Shown in pieces: positions 1 to 8,987 of a DNA stretch of 64,000 nucleotides. Position 1 is the first letter of the stretch. Every line of letters starts with the position of its first letter. The DNA is from Arthrobacter sp. SW1 (GTDB lineage: Bacteria; Actinomycetota; Actinomycetes; Actinomycetales; Micrococcaceae). The notes beneath the pieces were generated by a model. That model made no database searches. It was not told the DNA's origin and worked only from the letters and a program-made list of their open reading frames with translations. Location: NCBI RefSeq assembly GCF_001766675.1, contig NZ_MJLT01000023.1, positions 293,254-357,253 of the forward strand, written 5' to 3'. The translations under genes were made by a program, and so were the position numbers.

Positions 1-663
1 ACAACGAAAGCAGGCCCTGCCGACGGCACGAACCGGCCCGCCCGGGCAACCCCGTCGGGCGCGTGGTCCTGCCTGCGGGAGCGCCGCTTCGTGCTGTTCG
101 CGGCGTTCTACAGCGTGAACCTGCTCGCCTACAACCAGCTCTATTTCGGCCTGACGGTGGAACTCGAACGCAGCGGTGCGGACACCGGCGCGCTCGGACT
201 CCTGTTTTCCTGCGCCTCCGTGATGACCATCGCCTTGCAGTGGCCTGTGTCGAAGCTGGTGCGGCGCATGGGCCGGACGCCGGCGTTCGCGATCGGCTTC
301 GGCCTCCAGGGTGCCGGGTTCGCCGCACTCGCGGCCTTCGCAACGCAGCCCCCGGGCGCGGCGCCGATCGTGCCCGCCCTGGTGATGGTGGCGGCACTGT
401 GCCTCGGCCACATGTTCGTGACTCCGCTGGCCATGGGCCTGGTAATCGATTTCGCCGCCGGCCGGCCCAGCGGCGCCTACTACGGCCTGCTTGCCAGCAG
501 CGGCGGCGTGATGGTCCTGCTCGGCAACGCCGTGCTCGGCCCGCTCTACGAATTCGCGCGGACGCCGTCGCCGGCGGCCGCGGCGCCCTGGCTGCTGATG
601 GCGGCTTTCACCGCCGTGTCCGCGGTGTTCCTGCCCCGCTGCCTGCCGCTTCCCCGGAGCTAA
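1..663 (+). CDS. MFS transporter, C-terminal part (cut by window start)
   Basis: The frame is open from base 1 with no start codon in the window and ends at TAA 661-663, so only the last ~220 residues are present. They are strongly hydrophobic, with about five or six membrane segments separated by short loops. One loop reads RRMGRTPAF, the basic G-R-x-P type loop common in major facilitator transporters. An internal ATG at 91 is not a credible start because a membrane segment and charged loop precede it in frame. The stop overlaps the convergent downstream gene by 4 nt. Substrate cannot be told from this half. Confidence 0.75.
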   Translation, partial: TTKAGPADGTNRPARATPSGAWSCLRERRFVLFAAFYSVNLLAYNQLYFGLTVELERSGADTGALGLLFSCASVMTIALQWPVSKLVRRMGRTPAFAIGFGLQGAGFAALAAFATQPPGAAPIVPALVMVAALCLGHMFVTPLAMGLVIDFAAGRPSGAYYGLLASSGGVMVLLGNAVLGPLYEFARTPSPAAAAPWLLMAAFTAVSAVFLPRCLPLPRS

Positions 664-2465
664 CTCTCCGCCTGGGCCGCGCCCGGGCCGGCCGGCGGGA
701 CGCGCAGGCTGCCGTAGCGTTCCATCCTGTGCCAGCGCAGCCGGACCCCGGTGAGGGCGGTGACCACCGACTGGATCACCACCAGGTACATGAGCTGCCG
801 GTAGACGAACTGCTGGAGCGGAAGCGTCCACAGCGGCCGGAGCGGTTCCCTGTCCAGGCGGAAGGCGTAGGCAGCCATAAGGAACTGGACCAGCAGGAAG
901 GCGAGCCAGAGGGCGGCGATCCGGACCGGGTCCAGGAAGATCAGTCCATAGACGGCGAACACGTCGACCACGGGCGCGAACAGCGGGAGCAGCACCTGCA
1001 GGACCAACAGGTACCCCAGCCCGCGCCGGCCGAGCTTGCCGGCAGCCCCGCGCTGCACGACGGCGCCCCGGTGCTTCCACATGGCCTGCAGGGTGCCGTA
1101 GCACCAGCGGTAGCGCTGGCGCCAGAGCGCCCCGAGGCTGGCCGGCGCCTCGGTCCAGGCACGCGCGTCGTCCTGGTAGACCACGCGCCAGCCGGCGCGG
1201 CAGAGGGACATGGTGAGGTCGGTGTCCTCGGCGAGGGTGTCGTCACTGATGCCGCCCAGCTGCAGCAGCGCGTCGCGCCGGAAAGCACCGATCGCGCCGG
1301 GGACAGTCGGCATGCACTCGGCCACATCGAAGAGCCGGCGGTCCAGGTTGAAGCCGACGACGTACTCGATGTGCTGCCATGCCCCCAGGATTCCGCCCCG
1401 GTTGGCCACCTTGGTGTTGCCCGATACCGCGCCCACCATCGGATCGGCGAGCGGCTGCACGAGGGCCCGGACCGTGTCCGGTTCGAAGACGGTGTCGCCG
1501 TCGACCATCACCACCAGCTCGTGGCTGGCCGCGCGCGTGCCGCCGGCCTGCTCAGCGGCGCTCGCCTCGCGCATGCTCGCGATGCCGACGGCGTCGCCGA
1601 CCGTGGTCACGCGGTACCCGCCGTCGGCGAGGCGGGCCAGGGAAGCATCGAGCGCGGCGACCGTCTGCTCCCGGTTCCCGCCGCCGTCGTGCAGGAGGAC
1701 CACCTGGCCGTCATTGCCGGGCCGGCTCAGCCGCTTCTCGATCTCTCCGACGCCCGGCTCCTGCCAGTCCTTGCTGTCGAGGGTGCTGAAAACGGTCAGG
1801 TAGCCGGCATCCGCCGCCGCTTCCATGGCCTGCCAGCCGGCGTCGGTGATGGCCCGGTTGTGGGAGCTGTACGGGGGCCGCAGGAGGGAAACGACCCGCC
1901 CGGTGGTTCCGGTGATGGCCTGTTGCGCGCCCTGGAGCTCAAGCTGCCGCCGCCATCCCGGGGCGCCGGCAAGTTCGGTATGGGTCAGCGTGTGGGCACC
2001 GACTTCGTGGCCCTCCTGGACGATCCGGCGCATGAGGTCCGGGTGCTCGATCGCGGCCGATCCGAGGACGAAGAAAGTGGCGCGGACATGGTGCTTGCGG
2101 AGGACGTCGAGGATCCTGGGTGTCCACACGGGGTCCGGGCCGTCGTCGAACGTCAGGGCGAGGGTGCGGTCCGCCGGCCGCGCGGTCCTGACGGTTCCGC
2201 CGCGGGAGTCGACCACGGGACCGCCCTGGGAAACCGCCTTCGGCACTGAGTCTGCGGTTACGGGGCCTGCGGTTGCGGCGCCTGCGGTTGCGGGGCCCGG
2301 CGTCCCGGCCGCCTGGCGGGAATCGTCGGCCGCTCCGGCGAGGTGATGCATGTAGCCCTGCACGGTGAGTGCGGCAGCGAGGGCGAGGACGCATGCAAGG
2401 AGGATGAACCAGTGCGCCTTGGCGGCTGCCGGGGCGGTGCGCCGGGCAGCCCGGCGGGCGGTCAC
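660..2465 (-). CDS. Polysaccharide deacetylase fused to a truncated GT2 glycosyltransferase
   Basis: 601 residues. Residues 18-38 form an N-terminal membrane anchor. Residues ~100-290 are a NodB-type polysaccharide deacetylase with TFDDGP (105-110), the metal-binding HTLTH (158-162), RPPYS (196-200) and LLHDGGG (257-263). The second part, from ~313, is the C-terminal half of a processive family-2 glycosyltransferase: DGD (322-324), EDTDL (413-417), QRYRW (450-454), then several membrane segments. The membrane segments and the nucleotide-binding first half of the glycosyltransferase that normally lie between the two domains in actinobacterial bifunctional proteins are absent; the joint is at residues ~292-315 (bases ~1520-1592). 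The deacetylase looks intact; the transferase probably is not functional. Its ATG overlaps the TGA of the upstream gene (ATGA), suggesting translational coupling. Likely role: synthesis or modification of an amino-sugar envelope polymer. Confidence 0.8.
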   Translation of the reverse strand: MTARRAARRTAPAAAKAHWFILLACVLALAAALTVQGYMHHLAGAADDSRQAAGTPGPATAGAATAGPVTADSVPKAVSQGGPVVDSRGGTVRTARPADRTLALTFDDGPDPVWTPRILDVLRKHHVRATFFVLGSAAIEHPDLMRRIVQEGHEVGAHTLTHTELAGAPGWRRQLELQGAQQAITGTTGRVVSLLRPPYSSHNRAITDAGWQAMEAAADAGYLTVFSTLDSKDWQEPGVGEIEKRLSRPGNDGQVVLLHDGGGNREQTVAALDASLARLADGGYRVTTVGDAVGIASMREASAAEQAGGTRAASHELVVMVDGDTVFEPDTVRALVQPLADPMVGAVSGNTKVANRGGILGAWQHIEYVVGFNLDRRLFDVAECMPTVPGAIGAFRRDALLQLGGISDDTLAEDTDLTMSLCRAGWRVVYQDDARAWTEAPASLGALWRQRYRWCYGTLQAMWKHRGAVVQRGAAGKLGRRGLGYLLVLQVLLPLFAPVVDVFAVYGLIFLDPVRIAALWLAFLLVQFLMAAYAFRLDREPLRPLWTLPLQQFVYRQLMYLVVIQSVVTALTGVRLRWHRMERYGSLRVPPAGPGAAQAES

Positions 2466-2953
2466 TGGCCCTTCGGGCCGGACGGACGCTTGGCCTGGCC
2501 CGGGGCCGTGTCGCTCTTGCCCTTGCCCGCATCCGCGCCGCCGGCGGCATCCGCGGCACTGCCGGGGGTGGTGGCGGAAGGAGCGGGGTTACCGGTGGCC
2601 TGCGGGGCCGGCACCGACTCGGACGGCGGCGCGGCCGGGAGATCCTGGGCCGGAACTGGCTGCGCGGGGACGGAAGGGGCTCCGGCGCCGCTTGGGGACG
2701 GCGCCGGTGTACCCGTGGAGGACCCGGGAGCCGCTGCGGGCAGCGCGGGCAGCGGAAGGTAGGGTGCGCCGATATTGGGACCTCCGCTCACGGCCACCAC
2801 CAGGAGGGCCATGTATCCGGCCACGAGCCCGAGGGCTCCGAGGCCCAGCAGCTTCACCCACCGCCGGCGCCTGCCGGAAGAGTCCAGAAACACCGGCCCA
2901 TGGGGAGGGACGGTGGGCTGCGGCTGGGTGGGAATGTCATCGAAAGAGGTCAT
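2462..2953 (-). CDS. Proline-rich single-pass membrane protein of unknown function
   Basis: 163 residues. A short cytoplasmic N-terminus is followed by one membrane segment (about residues 32-55, after the basic RRRRWVK) and an extracytoplasmic tail of ~100 residues made almost only of Pro, Ala, Ser, Gly and Thr, typical of a wall-spanning linker. No catalytic domain is visible. The stop overlaps the start of the deacetylase/glycosyltransferase gene by 4 nt, so the two are co-transcribed and may act together at the envelope. Function is unknown; the pairing is the only clue. Confidence 0.7.
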   Translation of the reverse strand: MTSFDDIPTQPQPTVPPHGPVFLDSSGRRRRWVKLLGLGALGLVAGYMALLVVAVSGGPNIGAPYLPLPALPAAAPGSSTGTPAPSPSGAGAPSVPAQPVPAQDLPAAPPSESVPAPQATGNPAPSATTPGSAADAAGGADAGKGKSDTAPGQAKRPSGPKGQ

Positions 2954-3022
2954 TGGTCATCAATTTTACCGGATCGTTACACCGCAGGCCAAAGTCGCTC
3001 CCCTCCGGCCGGAACGGGCGTG

Positions 3023-3397
3023 CTACTCGGGCTTGGCGTAGCTGGCGGCGCTCATAAGCTCGTAGCCCACAAAGGGTTCATCGCCCTCCACCCAGGCGTC
3101 GTGCCCCGCCGGCACGGTATAGGCGTCGCCGGCCCTGACCGTGACGCGCGTTCCGTCCTCCATTTGGACGGTCAGGGTTCCCGAAGTGCAGAAGCCCAGG
3201 TGGTTGACCTGGCAGCTATCGGTGTGGACCACGGTTTTGACGGTTTCGGACCAGCGCCAGCCGGGTTCGAAGGTGAACCTGCCAAGGGTGGTTCCGCCGA
3301 GCGTGACGACGTCGACGGCGGTCTTAGGTGGGCGCCTTTTCTCATCGGGGTTGTCGAAGGACTTCGATTCAAGGCCAGTGACGGTAATTGCGGACAT
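3023..3397 (-). CDS. Small cupin-domain protein
   Basis: 124 residues, a single cupin barrel. The N-terminal half carries the RFTFEPGWRWSE stretch and the paired HTDSCQVNHLGF segment where cupins place metal-ligand histidines; the second motif is PAGHDAW (around residue 98). The fold fits a small sensor or binding protein, or a dioxygenase-like enzyme, but the ligand cannot be told. It is transcribed leftwards and separated by ~100 nt from the TetR gene upstream, with which it may or may not be co-transcribed. The start ATG follows a GGAGG-like ribosome site. Confidence 0.7.
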   Translation of the reverse strand: MSAITVTGLESKSFDNPDEKRRPPKTAVDVVTLGGTTLGRFTFEPGWRWSETVKTVVHTDSCQVNHLGFCTSGTLTVQMEDGTRVTVRAGDAYTVPAGHDAWVEGDEPFVGYELMSAASYAKPE

Positions 3398-3496
3398 TTT
3401 CCTGCCTCCCCATCGGAGAGCTGTTTACAAGGTCATCCCAGCGACTTCAGGGTGCTCCGCACAGGCGCCCGCGTCAAGGGTTCCGGCTGGCCGGAT

Positions 3497-4090
3497 TCAG
3501 GCCTTGGCGACGCCTCTGAGGAAGGACTCCAATTGCGCGCGGAGCTGCCGCGGGGAATGGTGCGACGGCGAGAGCGTGGCGGTGATCTGCGCGCCGAGGA
3601 CAAAGGTCATCAGGCCGCCCACCACATCGTCGTCGTCAAGCCCGTCCCGCAACTCGCCGGCGTCGCGCGCTTCGCGCAGCCTGCCGAACAATTCCCGGCG
3701 CCACTGCTCCATGGAGGCGTCATGCAGGGCAGCCTTGTCCGGGTCCGTCAGGGCACGCTGCCAGTACGCGATGGCAATCCGCGCCTCGCTCAGCCGTTCG
3801 GCATCCAGCGGAAGGATTTCATGGCAGAAACTGCGCAGCGCGGCCAGGCCCTTCTTCTTCCCCGAAGAACCGGCGATCCGGGCGTTGGTCTGGTTGAAGA
3901 CGTGAGCGAAGGCGAAGGACAGCAGATCGTCCTTGGTGGGGAAATAGGGCTTCAACGCACCGTTGGCGAAGCCGGCTTCCGTGGCGATCTCGCGCATTGT
4001 GGCGCCCTCGATCCCCCGCCGGGCGATGATCCGCCACGTGGCTTCCACCAGCTCAAGCCGGCGTTTGTCGTGGTCGACGATCTTCGGCAC
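3497..4090 (-). CDS. TetR-family transcriptional regulator (BetI-like)
   Basis: 197 residues. The N-terminal helix-turn-helix is clear: IARRGIEGATMREIATEAG followed by the recognition region ALKPYFPTKDDLL (residues ~22-58). The C-terminal ~130 residues are the all-helical ligand-binding domain. It is divergent from the copper amine oxidase gene, with a 102-nt gap that contains a short palindrome at 4114-4124 fitting an operator, so it most likely represses the amine oxidase cassette, and perhaps itself, in the absence of amine or its aldehyde. The ligand is an inference from position only. Confidence 0.85.
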   Translation of the reverse strand: MPKIVDHDKRRLELVEATWRIIARRGIEGATMREIATEAGFANGALKPYFPTKDDLLSFAFAHVFNQTNARIAGSSGKKKGLAALRSFCHEILPLDAERLSEARIAIAYWQRALTDPDKAALHDASMEQWRRELFGRLREARDAGELRDGLDDDDVVGGLMTFVLGAQITATLSPSHHSPRQLRAQLESFLRGVAKA

Positions 4091-4113
4091 GTACTCCCCG
4101 CCTCTTTTTTTCT

Positions 4114-4124
4114 ACAACCGTTGT
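4114..4124. promoter_or_regulatory. Candidate TetR operator between tetR and amine oxidase gene
   Basis: ACAACCGTTGT is an inverted repeat with 5-bp arms (ACAAC/GTTGT) around one central base. It lies 24 nt upstream of the TetR start and ~70 nt upstream of the oxidase start, in the only gap between the divergent genes, where a repressor could control both. The arms are short for a TetR site, so this is a candidate only. Confidence 0.35.
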
Positions 4125-4192
4125 GACTCAGCTTACACGCTGCTATTGTCTACGCACATAGAAAATAAACCGCCCATTCCCAAGGGGTTTTC

Positions 4193-6151
4193 ATGAGCAC
4201 TTCCGCCATTCCGGGCACCTCCGCCAATCCCGCAGCGACTCAAAGCAGCGCCTATGCACCCGTCACCGCAGACGAGGTCAGCGCCGTCACGGCCGCCCTC
4301 AACAACGCCGGGCTCTTCGACGAACACGCCCGCATCGCCTACCTGGGCCTGATGGACCCGCCGCGCGGCCACAACGCGGAAGCCGGCACCGCCCGTCGCC
4401 GCTTCCGGGTCTTCCTGCACGACGTCGCCACCGGCGCCGCCCGGGACGTCGTCGTCGCCGCTAGCGGGGACATCCTCCGGAACACCGGACTGGACACCGC
4501 CGCCACCGGCGGCCTGCCCGTCATCGGCGAGGAATTCGAATTGGTGGAGGCCGTCCTGGCCCAGGACGAACGCTGGCTGAAGGCGCTCGCGGACCGGAAC
4601 CTCGACCTCGCCAAGGTCCGGGTGGCTCCCCTGTCCGCCGGCGTTTTCGAGTATCCCGAGGAGAAGGGCCGGCGCATCCTGCGCGGGCTGGCCTTCGTGC
4701 AGGAATTCCCGGAGGACAACGCCTGGGCGCACCCCGTGGACGGCCTGGTGGCCTACGTTGACGTGGTCAACAAGGAAGTCACCCAGGTGCTGGACTTCGG
4801 TGCGATGCCGATCCCCGCCGAACACGGCAACTACACGGATCCCGAATTGACCGGGCCGCTGCGCACCACCCAGAAACCGCTGCACATCACCCAGCCGGAG
4901 GGCCCCAGCTTCAGCATCGAGGGCGGGAACCACCTCGAATGGGAAAAGTGGAGCCTGGACATCGGTTTCGACATCCGCGAAGGCGTGGTGCTGCACAACG
5001 TCGCGTTCGACGACGGCGGCCGCCGCCGCAGCATCCTCAAGCGTGCGTCCATCGCCGAAATGGTGGTCCCTTACGGCGACCCCTCCCCCGTGCGTTCCTG
5101 GCAGAACTACTTCGACACCGGCGAATACCTGGTGGGCCAGTACGCCAACTCCCTGGAACTGGGCTGCGACTGCCTCGGCGAAATCACCTACCTGAGCCCG
5201 GTGGTCAGCGATTCCTTCGGCAAGCCGCGCGAGATTCGCAACGCCGTGTGCATCCACGAAGAAGACTGGAGCATCCTCTCCAAGCACAGCGACCTGTGGA
5301 GCGGAGTCAACTACACGCGCCGCAACCGCCGCCTGGTGGTCAGCTTCTTCACCACTGTGGGCAACTACGACTACGGCTTCTACTGGTACCTCTACCTGGA
5401 CGGCACCATCGAATTCGAAGCCAAGGCCACCGGCGTGGTGTTCACCAGCGCCTTCCCCGACGGCGGCTCGGACAATATCTCCCAACTGGCGCCCGGCCTG
5501 GGCGCGCCTTTCCACCAGCACCTGTTCAGCGCCCGCCTGGACTTCGCGCTGGACGGTTTCACCAACCGGGTGGAGGAAGAGGACGTGGTCCGCCAGGCCA
5601 TGGGCGAAGGGAACCCGCGCGGCAACGCGTTCTCCCGCAAGCGCACCGTGCTCACTCGCGAATCCGAGGCTGTCCGGGAAGGCGACGCCCGCAACGGCCG
5701 CAGCTGGGTGATTTCCAATCCGGAATCCCGCAACCGCCTCGGCGAGCCCGTGGCCTACAAGCTGCACTCCGAAAACCAGCCCACCCTGCTGGCAGACCCC
5801 GCCTCCTCGATCGCGCGCCGCGCCACCTTCGCCACCAAGGACCTGTGGGTGACCCGCTACGCCGAGGACGAGCTCTACCCCACCGGCGACTTCGTCAACC
5901 AGCACCCCGGCGGTGCCGGCCTGCCCGCCTACATCGCCCAGGACCGGGACATCGACGGCCAGGACATCGTGGTGTGGCACACCTTCGGCCTCACCCACTT
6001 CCCGCGCCCGGAGGACTGGCCCATCATGCCCGTGGACACCGTGGGCTTCAAACTGCGGCCGGAAGGCTTCTTCGACCGCAGCCCCGTGCTGGACGTCCCG
6101 GCCTCCGCCAAACCCGCCGCCGCCGCCGGCCACTGCCACAGCGGCAGCTAA
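4193..6151 (+). CDS. Copper-containing primary amine oxidase (phenethylamine oxidase type)
   Basis: 652 residues. Oxidises primary amines to aldehydes with release of ammonia and hydrogen peroxide, using Cu(II) and the self-made cofactor topaquinone. The cofactor tyrosine is Tyr392 in VGNYDYGF. The catalytic base is Asp308 in YFDTGEYL. Copper ligands are the two His of [10 protein letters not shown] (441, 443) and a third expected near residue 602 in the HTFGLTHFP stretch. By memory these are the A. globiformis phenethylamine oxidase positions (382, 298, 431, 433, 592) plus 10, and large blocks look nearly identical. The C-terminus ends in His/Cys-rich HCHSGS. The start has AAGGGG six bases upstream. 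With the aldehyde dehydrogenase downstream it forms an amine-to-acid pathway, probably controlled by the divergent TetR gene. Confidence 0.95.
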   Translation: MSTSAIPGTSANPAATQSSAYAPVTADEVSAVTAALNNAGLFDEHARIAYLGLMDPPRGHNAEAGTARRRFRVFLHDVATGAARDVVVAASGDILRNTGLDTAATGGLPVIGEEFELVEAVLAQDERWLKALADRNLDLAKVRVAPLSAGVFEYPEEKGRRILRGLAFVQEFPEDNAWAHPVDGLVAYVDVVNKEVTQVLDFGAMPIPAEHGNYTDPELTGPLRTTQKPLHITQPEGPSFSIEGGNHLEWEKWSLDIGFDIREGVVLHNVAFDDGGRRRSILKRASIAEMVVPYGDPSPVRSWQNYFDTGEYLVGQYANSLELGCDCLGEITYLSPVVSDSFGKPREIRNAVCIHEEDWSILSKHSDLWSGVNYTRRNRRLVVSFFTTVGNYDYGFYWYLYLDGTIEFEAKATGVVFTSAFPDGGSDNISQLAPGLGAPFHQHLFSARLDFALDGFTNRVEEEDVVRQAMGEGNPRGNAFSRKRTVLTRESEAVREGDARNGRSWVISNPESRNRLGEPVAYKLHSENQPTLLADPASSIARRATFATKDLWVTRYAEDELYPTGDFVNQHPGGAGLPAYIAQDRDIDGQDIVVWHTFGLTHFPRPEDWPIMPVDTVGFKLRPEGFFDRSPVLDVPASAKPAAAAGHCHSGS

Positions 6152-6170
6152 ACCTGAACGGTCCAAGCCG

Positions 6171-6686
6171 ATGCAGGCCTTCCTTACCGCCGTCATGCTG
6201 GCCTGCTGCGGCATCGGCATGCTGTGCCCGCTGCTGGAAAGGAAGCCCGGCCAATGGGTACCCATGGCCGTCATGCTCGCCGCCATGGCGGACACCACGC
6301 TCGGCCCGGGGATCCTGCCGGGCGTGGTGTGGGGCCTCCTCCTGCTGCTGGCGGTGCCCCTCCCACTGCTGTCCTCGCGCAGGGAGCGGCGCAGCGGCAT
6401 GGAGCTCCACCGGGCATTCTCGGTGCTGGGAATGTTCGCGCTCCTCGTCACCGGCCTCCACGCGGCGGGGCTGGACACGGCACAGCCAAGCCATGCTCAC
6501 CCCGCTGCCGGCGGCTTCGCACCGCTCCTCGCCTCGGCGCTCGCCATCGCCGTCGCCGGCTATTCGCTGGCGATCGCCGCACGAATGCTCCGGCACGGCA
6601 AAGCTGCCGGCCGCGCTCTGCACCCGCTCGAGGCGCTGTCCTCGGCCGGGGCGCTCGGCGCCATGTTGTTCATGGCCGCCGCCTGA
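6171..6686 (+). CDS. Small multi-pass membrane protein, function unknown
   Basis: 171 residues from ATG 6171, 20 nt after the amine oxidase stop. Five or six hydrophobic segments make up most of the protein; short polar loops include SSRRERRSG and a His-containing AQPSHAHPAAGG stretch. The His-x-His loop next to a copper enzyme could hint at metal binding, but this is speculation. Its place between the amine oxidase and the aldehyde dehydrogenase suggests co-transcription and a role in the same cassette, for example amine uptake or enzyme maturation. No known family was recognised. Confidence 0.6.
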   Translation: MQAFLTAVMLACCGIGMLCPLLERKPGQWVPMAVMLAAMADTTLGPGILPGVVWGLLLLLAVPLPLLSSRRERRSGMELHRAFSVLGMFALLVTGLHAAGLDTAQPSHAHPAAGGFAPLLASALAIAVAGYSLAIAARMLRHGKAAGRALHPLEALSSAGALGAMLFMAAA

Positions 6687-6823
6687 ACTTGTTCGCCCCG
6701 CATCAAGTGCCCTTCCCGGATCGACAAGCCCGCCCCGGCCGGGGCAGGCAGACTCGACGCAACGCTTCACAGCCGTCCATACCAACCATCCAGCGCAGCA
6801 CCTACTCGAAGTGGAGTAAACCC

Positions 6824-8233
6824 TTGGAAAGCTACGACGCCCTCCTGGCTTCAATCACCCCGGACACCGGCGAAACCCGGACCATCCTCGATCCCGCCAC
6901 CGGAACCGCCGTCGGCGAAGCCCCCGTGCACTCCGTCGAGGACCTGGAAAACGCCATCGCCGCCGCTGCGGCTGCCCAGCCGGCCTGGGCCGCCCTCGGC
7001 CACGAGGCCCGCAGCGCCGCGCTGCTCAAGGCCGCCGACGCCGTCGAGCGCTCCGCGGAGGAGCTCGCCCGCCTGCTCTCCCGCGAGCAGGGCAAGCCGC
7101 TGAACGGCCCCAACGCCCGTTTCGAAGTCGGTGCGTGTGCCGCCTGGCTGCGCGCGGCAGCCGGCACGCCGCTGGAGGCCGAAACCGTGGTGGATGACGG
7201 CGAAACCCGCGCCGAACTGCACTACCGGCCCATCGGCGTCGTCGGCGCAATCGGACCGTGGAACTGGCCCATGATGATCACCGTGTGGCAAGTAGCTCCT
7301 GCGCTGCGGATGGGCAACGCCGTGGTGGTCAAGCCCTCCGAGTACACCCCGCTGAGCGTGCTGGCACTGGTCAAGGTGCTCAACGAAGAGCTCCCGGAAG
7401 GACTGGTCCAGGTGGTGTCCGGCGGCCGCGAGGTGGGCGCCCGGCTCGCCGAACACCCCGCCGTCGGCAAGGTCATGTTCACCGGCTCCACCGCCACCGG
7501 CAAGGCGATCATCAAGTCCTCCGCGGACACGGTCAAGCGCCTCACCCTGGAGCTCGGCGGCAACGACGCCGGCATCGTCCTTCCCGACGCCGACCCCAAG
7601 GCGATCGCCGAGGGCCTGTTCTGGGGCGCGTTCATCAACACAGGCCAGACCTGCGCCGCCCTCAAGCGCCTGTACGTGCACGACTCGATTTACGATGCCG
7701 TCTGCGAGGAGCTCACCGCCGTGGCGAAAGCCATGCCGATGGGCGTCGGGCTCGAGGAAGGGAACGTCCTGGGCCCGCTGCAGAACAAGCAGCAGTTCGA
7801 CATCGTTGCGCGCCTGGTGGACGCCGCCCGCGACTCCGGCGCCCGGGTGCTGCTGGGCGGCGAGCCGGACGCGGACCAGGCCGGCTACTTCTACCCCACC
7901 ACCCTGGTGGCCGATATCGACAACGACAATCCGCTGGTCGCCGAAGAGCAGTTCGGCCCGGCCCTGCCGATCATCCGGTACAGCTCGGTGGACGAGGCGG
8001 TCGCCAAGGCGAATGCGCTCGACGTCGGACTGGGCGCCTCGGTCTGGTCCGCGGACCCTGCCGCGGCCCGCGAAGTCGCCGCGCGCATCCAGGCCGGCAC
8101 CGTCTGGATCAACAAGCACGGCGCAGTTGACCCACGCGTCCCCTTCGGCGGGGCGAAGCAGTCCGGCTACGGACTTGAGTTCGGCGTCGAAGGCCTCAAG
8201 GCGCTCGGCGTGCCGCAGGTCATCAACGGCTGA
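6824..8233 (+). CDS. NAD(P)-dependent aldehyde dehydrogenase
   Basis: 469 residues from a TTG start at 6824, chosen because GGAG lies 7 nt upstream and the protein then begins at the usual family N-terminus. Oxidises aldehydes to carboxylic acids. Family landmarks: GPWNWPM cofactor-binding region, FTGSTATG (nucleotide-binding turn), general base Glu243 in LELGGND, catalytic Cys277 in NTGQTCAA, and the C-terminal PFGGAKQSG signature. Length is normal for the family. Downstream of the copper amine oxidase it probably removes the aromatic or aliphatic aldehyde that enzyme makes (for example phenylacetaldehyde to phenylacetate); the precise substrate is an inference. Confidence 0.88.
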   Translation: MESYDALLASITPDTGETRTILDPATGTAVGEAPVHSVEDLENAIAAAAAAQPAWAALGHEARSAALLKAADAVERSAEELARLLSREQGKPLNGPNARFEVGACAAWLRAAAGTPLEAETVVDDGETRAELHYRPIGVVGAIGPWNWPMMITVWQVAPALRMGNAVVVKPSEYTPLSVLALVKVLNEELPEGLVQVVSGGREVGARLAEHPAVGKVMFTGSTATGKAIIKSSADTVKRLTLELGGNDAGIVLPDADPKAIAEGLFWGAFINTGQTCAALKRLYVHDSIYDAVCEELTAVAKAMPMGVGLEEGNVLGPLQNKQQFDIVARLVDAARDSGARVLLGGEPDADQAGYFYPTTLVADIDNDNPLVAEEQFGPALPIIRYSSVDEAVAKANALDVGLGASVWSADPAAAREVAARIQAGTVWINKHGAVDPRVPFGGAKQSGYGLEFGVEGLKALGVPQVING

Positions 8234-8259
8234 CTCCGCGCTCTCTGCGGCTAAAGCAC

Positions 8260-8303
8260 GACGGCGTCCGGCTCCTTTCGAACGGAAGGAGCCGGACGCC
8301 GTC
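8260..8303. terminator. Bidirectional hairpin between convergent genes
   Basis: Perfect 18-bp inverted repeat: GACGGCGTCCGGCTCCTT at 8260-8277 and its complement at 8286-8303, with an 8-nt loop. It sits in the 108-nt gap between the convergent aldehyde dehydrogenase and heat-shock genes. There is no T-run, as is common for actinobacterial terminators. Confidence 0.75.
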
Positions 8304-8341
8304 GGCGGCTGTGTTCCGGCCGGCGATCTGCTTCAGGCCGC

Positions 8342-8776
8342 TCAGCCGCGGCGGATCGGGATGGTCCGCTTCGAGCCTTCCTCGCCGCGTTCGGGCAGCG
8401 GGGCCCGGATCTCCAGCACACCGTCCTTGTACGTGGCGCAGATGTCCTCTTCGTTGACTCCCTTCGGCAGCGGAATGCTGCGGAACATCGAACCGTAGCG
8501 GAATTCGGAGCGATAGCTGTCGTCCTCCTTCTTCTCGCTGCTTTCCCTGCGTTCGGCCTTGATCTGCAAGGTGCCGTCGGTGACGGCAATCTCGACGTCC
8601 TTGTCCGGGTCGACGCCCGGCAACTCCGCACGCACGGTCAGCACGTTGTCCTTGATCTCTTCTTCGACCCGCATCATGGAGCGCTCGGGTTCGCCTTCGA
8701 AGAGCCTGCGGAAGGGCTCCATCAGCTCCATGGCGTTGCGGCGGTCGAACGGCGGCCACCGCAGAAACTCATTCAT
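8342..8776 (-). CDS. Hsp20 / alpha-crystallin small heat-shock protein
   Basis: 144 residues from ATG at 8776, chosen over an upstream in-frame ATG because a perfect AGGAGG lies 4 nt before it. ATP-independent holdase chaperone that binds unfolding proteins as large oligomers. The alpha-crystallin domain spans about residues 35-130, with VRAELPGVDPDKDVEI at its start and the closing GVLEIRAPLPE stretch containing the conserved I/L-x-I/L-like anchor region. Only a short N-terminal arm precedes it. HspX, a small heat-shock protein, is a hallmark of the mycobacterial DosR regulon, but no DosR-like box was found upstream here. Confidence 0.9.
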   Translation of the reverse strand: MNEFLRWPPFDRRNAMELMEPFRRLFEGEPERSMMRVEEEIKDNVLTVRAELPGVDPDKDVEIAVTDGTLQIKAERRESSEKKEDDSYRSEFRYGSMFRSIPLPKGVNEEDICATYKDGVLEIRAPLPERGEEGSKRTIPIRRG

Positions 8777-8987
8777 GGTTCCTCCTGTGTGGATGTGGCT
8801 GTTGCCCCGCCCGGCGGGGCGCGGATCCGGCACTCTCCATAGGCACCACCTACTTCCTTTTCCACTTAACCCGCGTCAGCGGCCGGACGGTAGGGGCCCC
8901 GGCAGATTGCTTCCCCGGCGACCCGGTTCCCGCTAGCGTGGGCGGTGCTGACGTGCACGCGACGAGCCACCACTACCGGAGGAAATC

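Noticed and set aside
63..2249. 728-residue plus-strand open frame over the deacetylase gene
   Set aside because: It is antisense to a gene with clear motifs, is rich in Arg/Pro/Gly as expected of high-GC shadow frames, and has no ribosome site or family resemblance.
4133..6478. 781-residue minus-strand open frame over the amine oxidase gene
   Set aside because: Shadow of the oxidase; composition dominated by Gly, Val and Ala with no recognisable domain.
8777..8987. DosR-like box for the Hsp20 or DHFR-like gene
   Set aside because: TAGCGT at 8934 could be a -10, but the 14 bases at the required distance do not match the box consensus on either strand.
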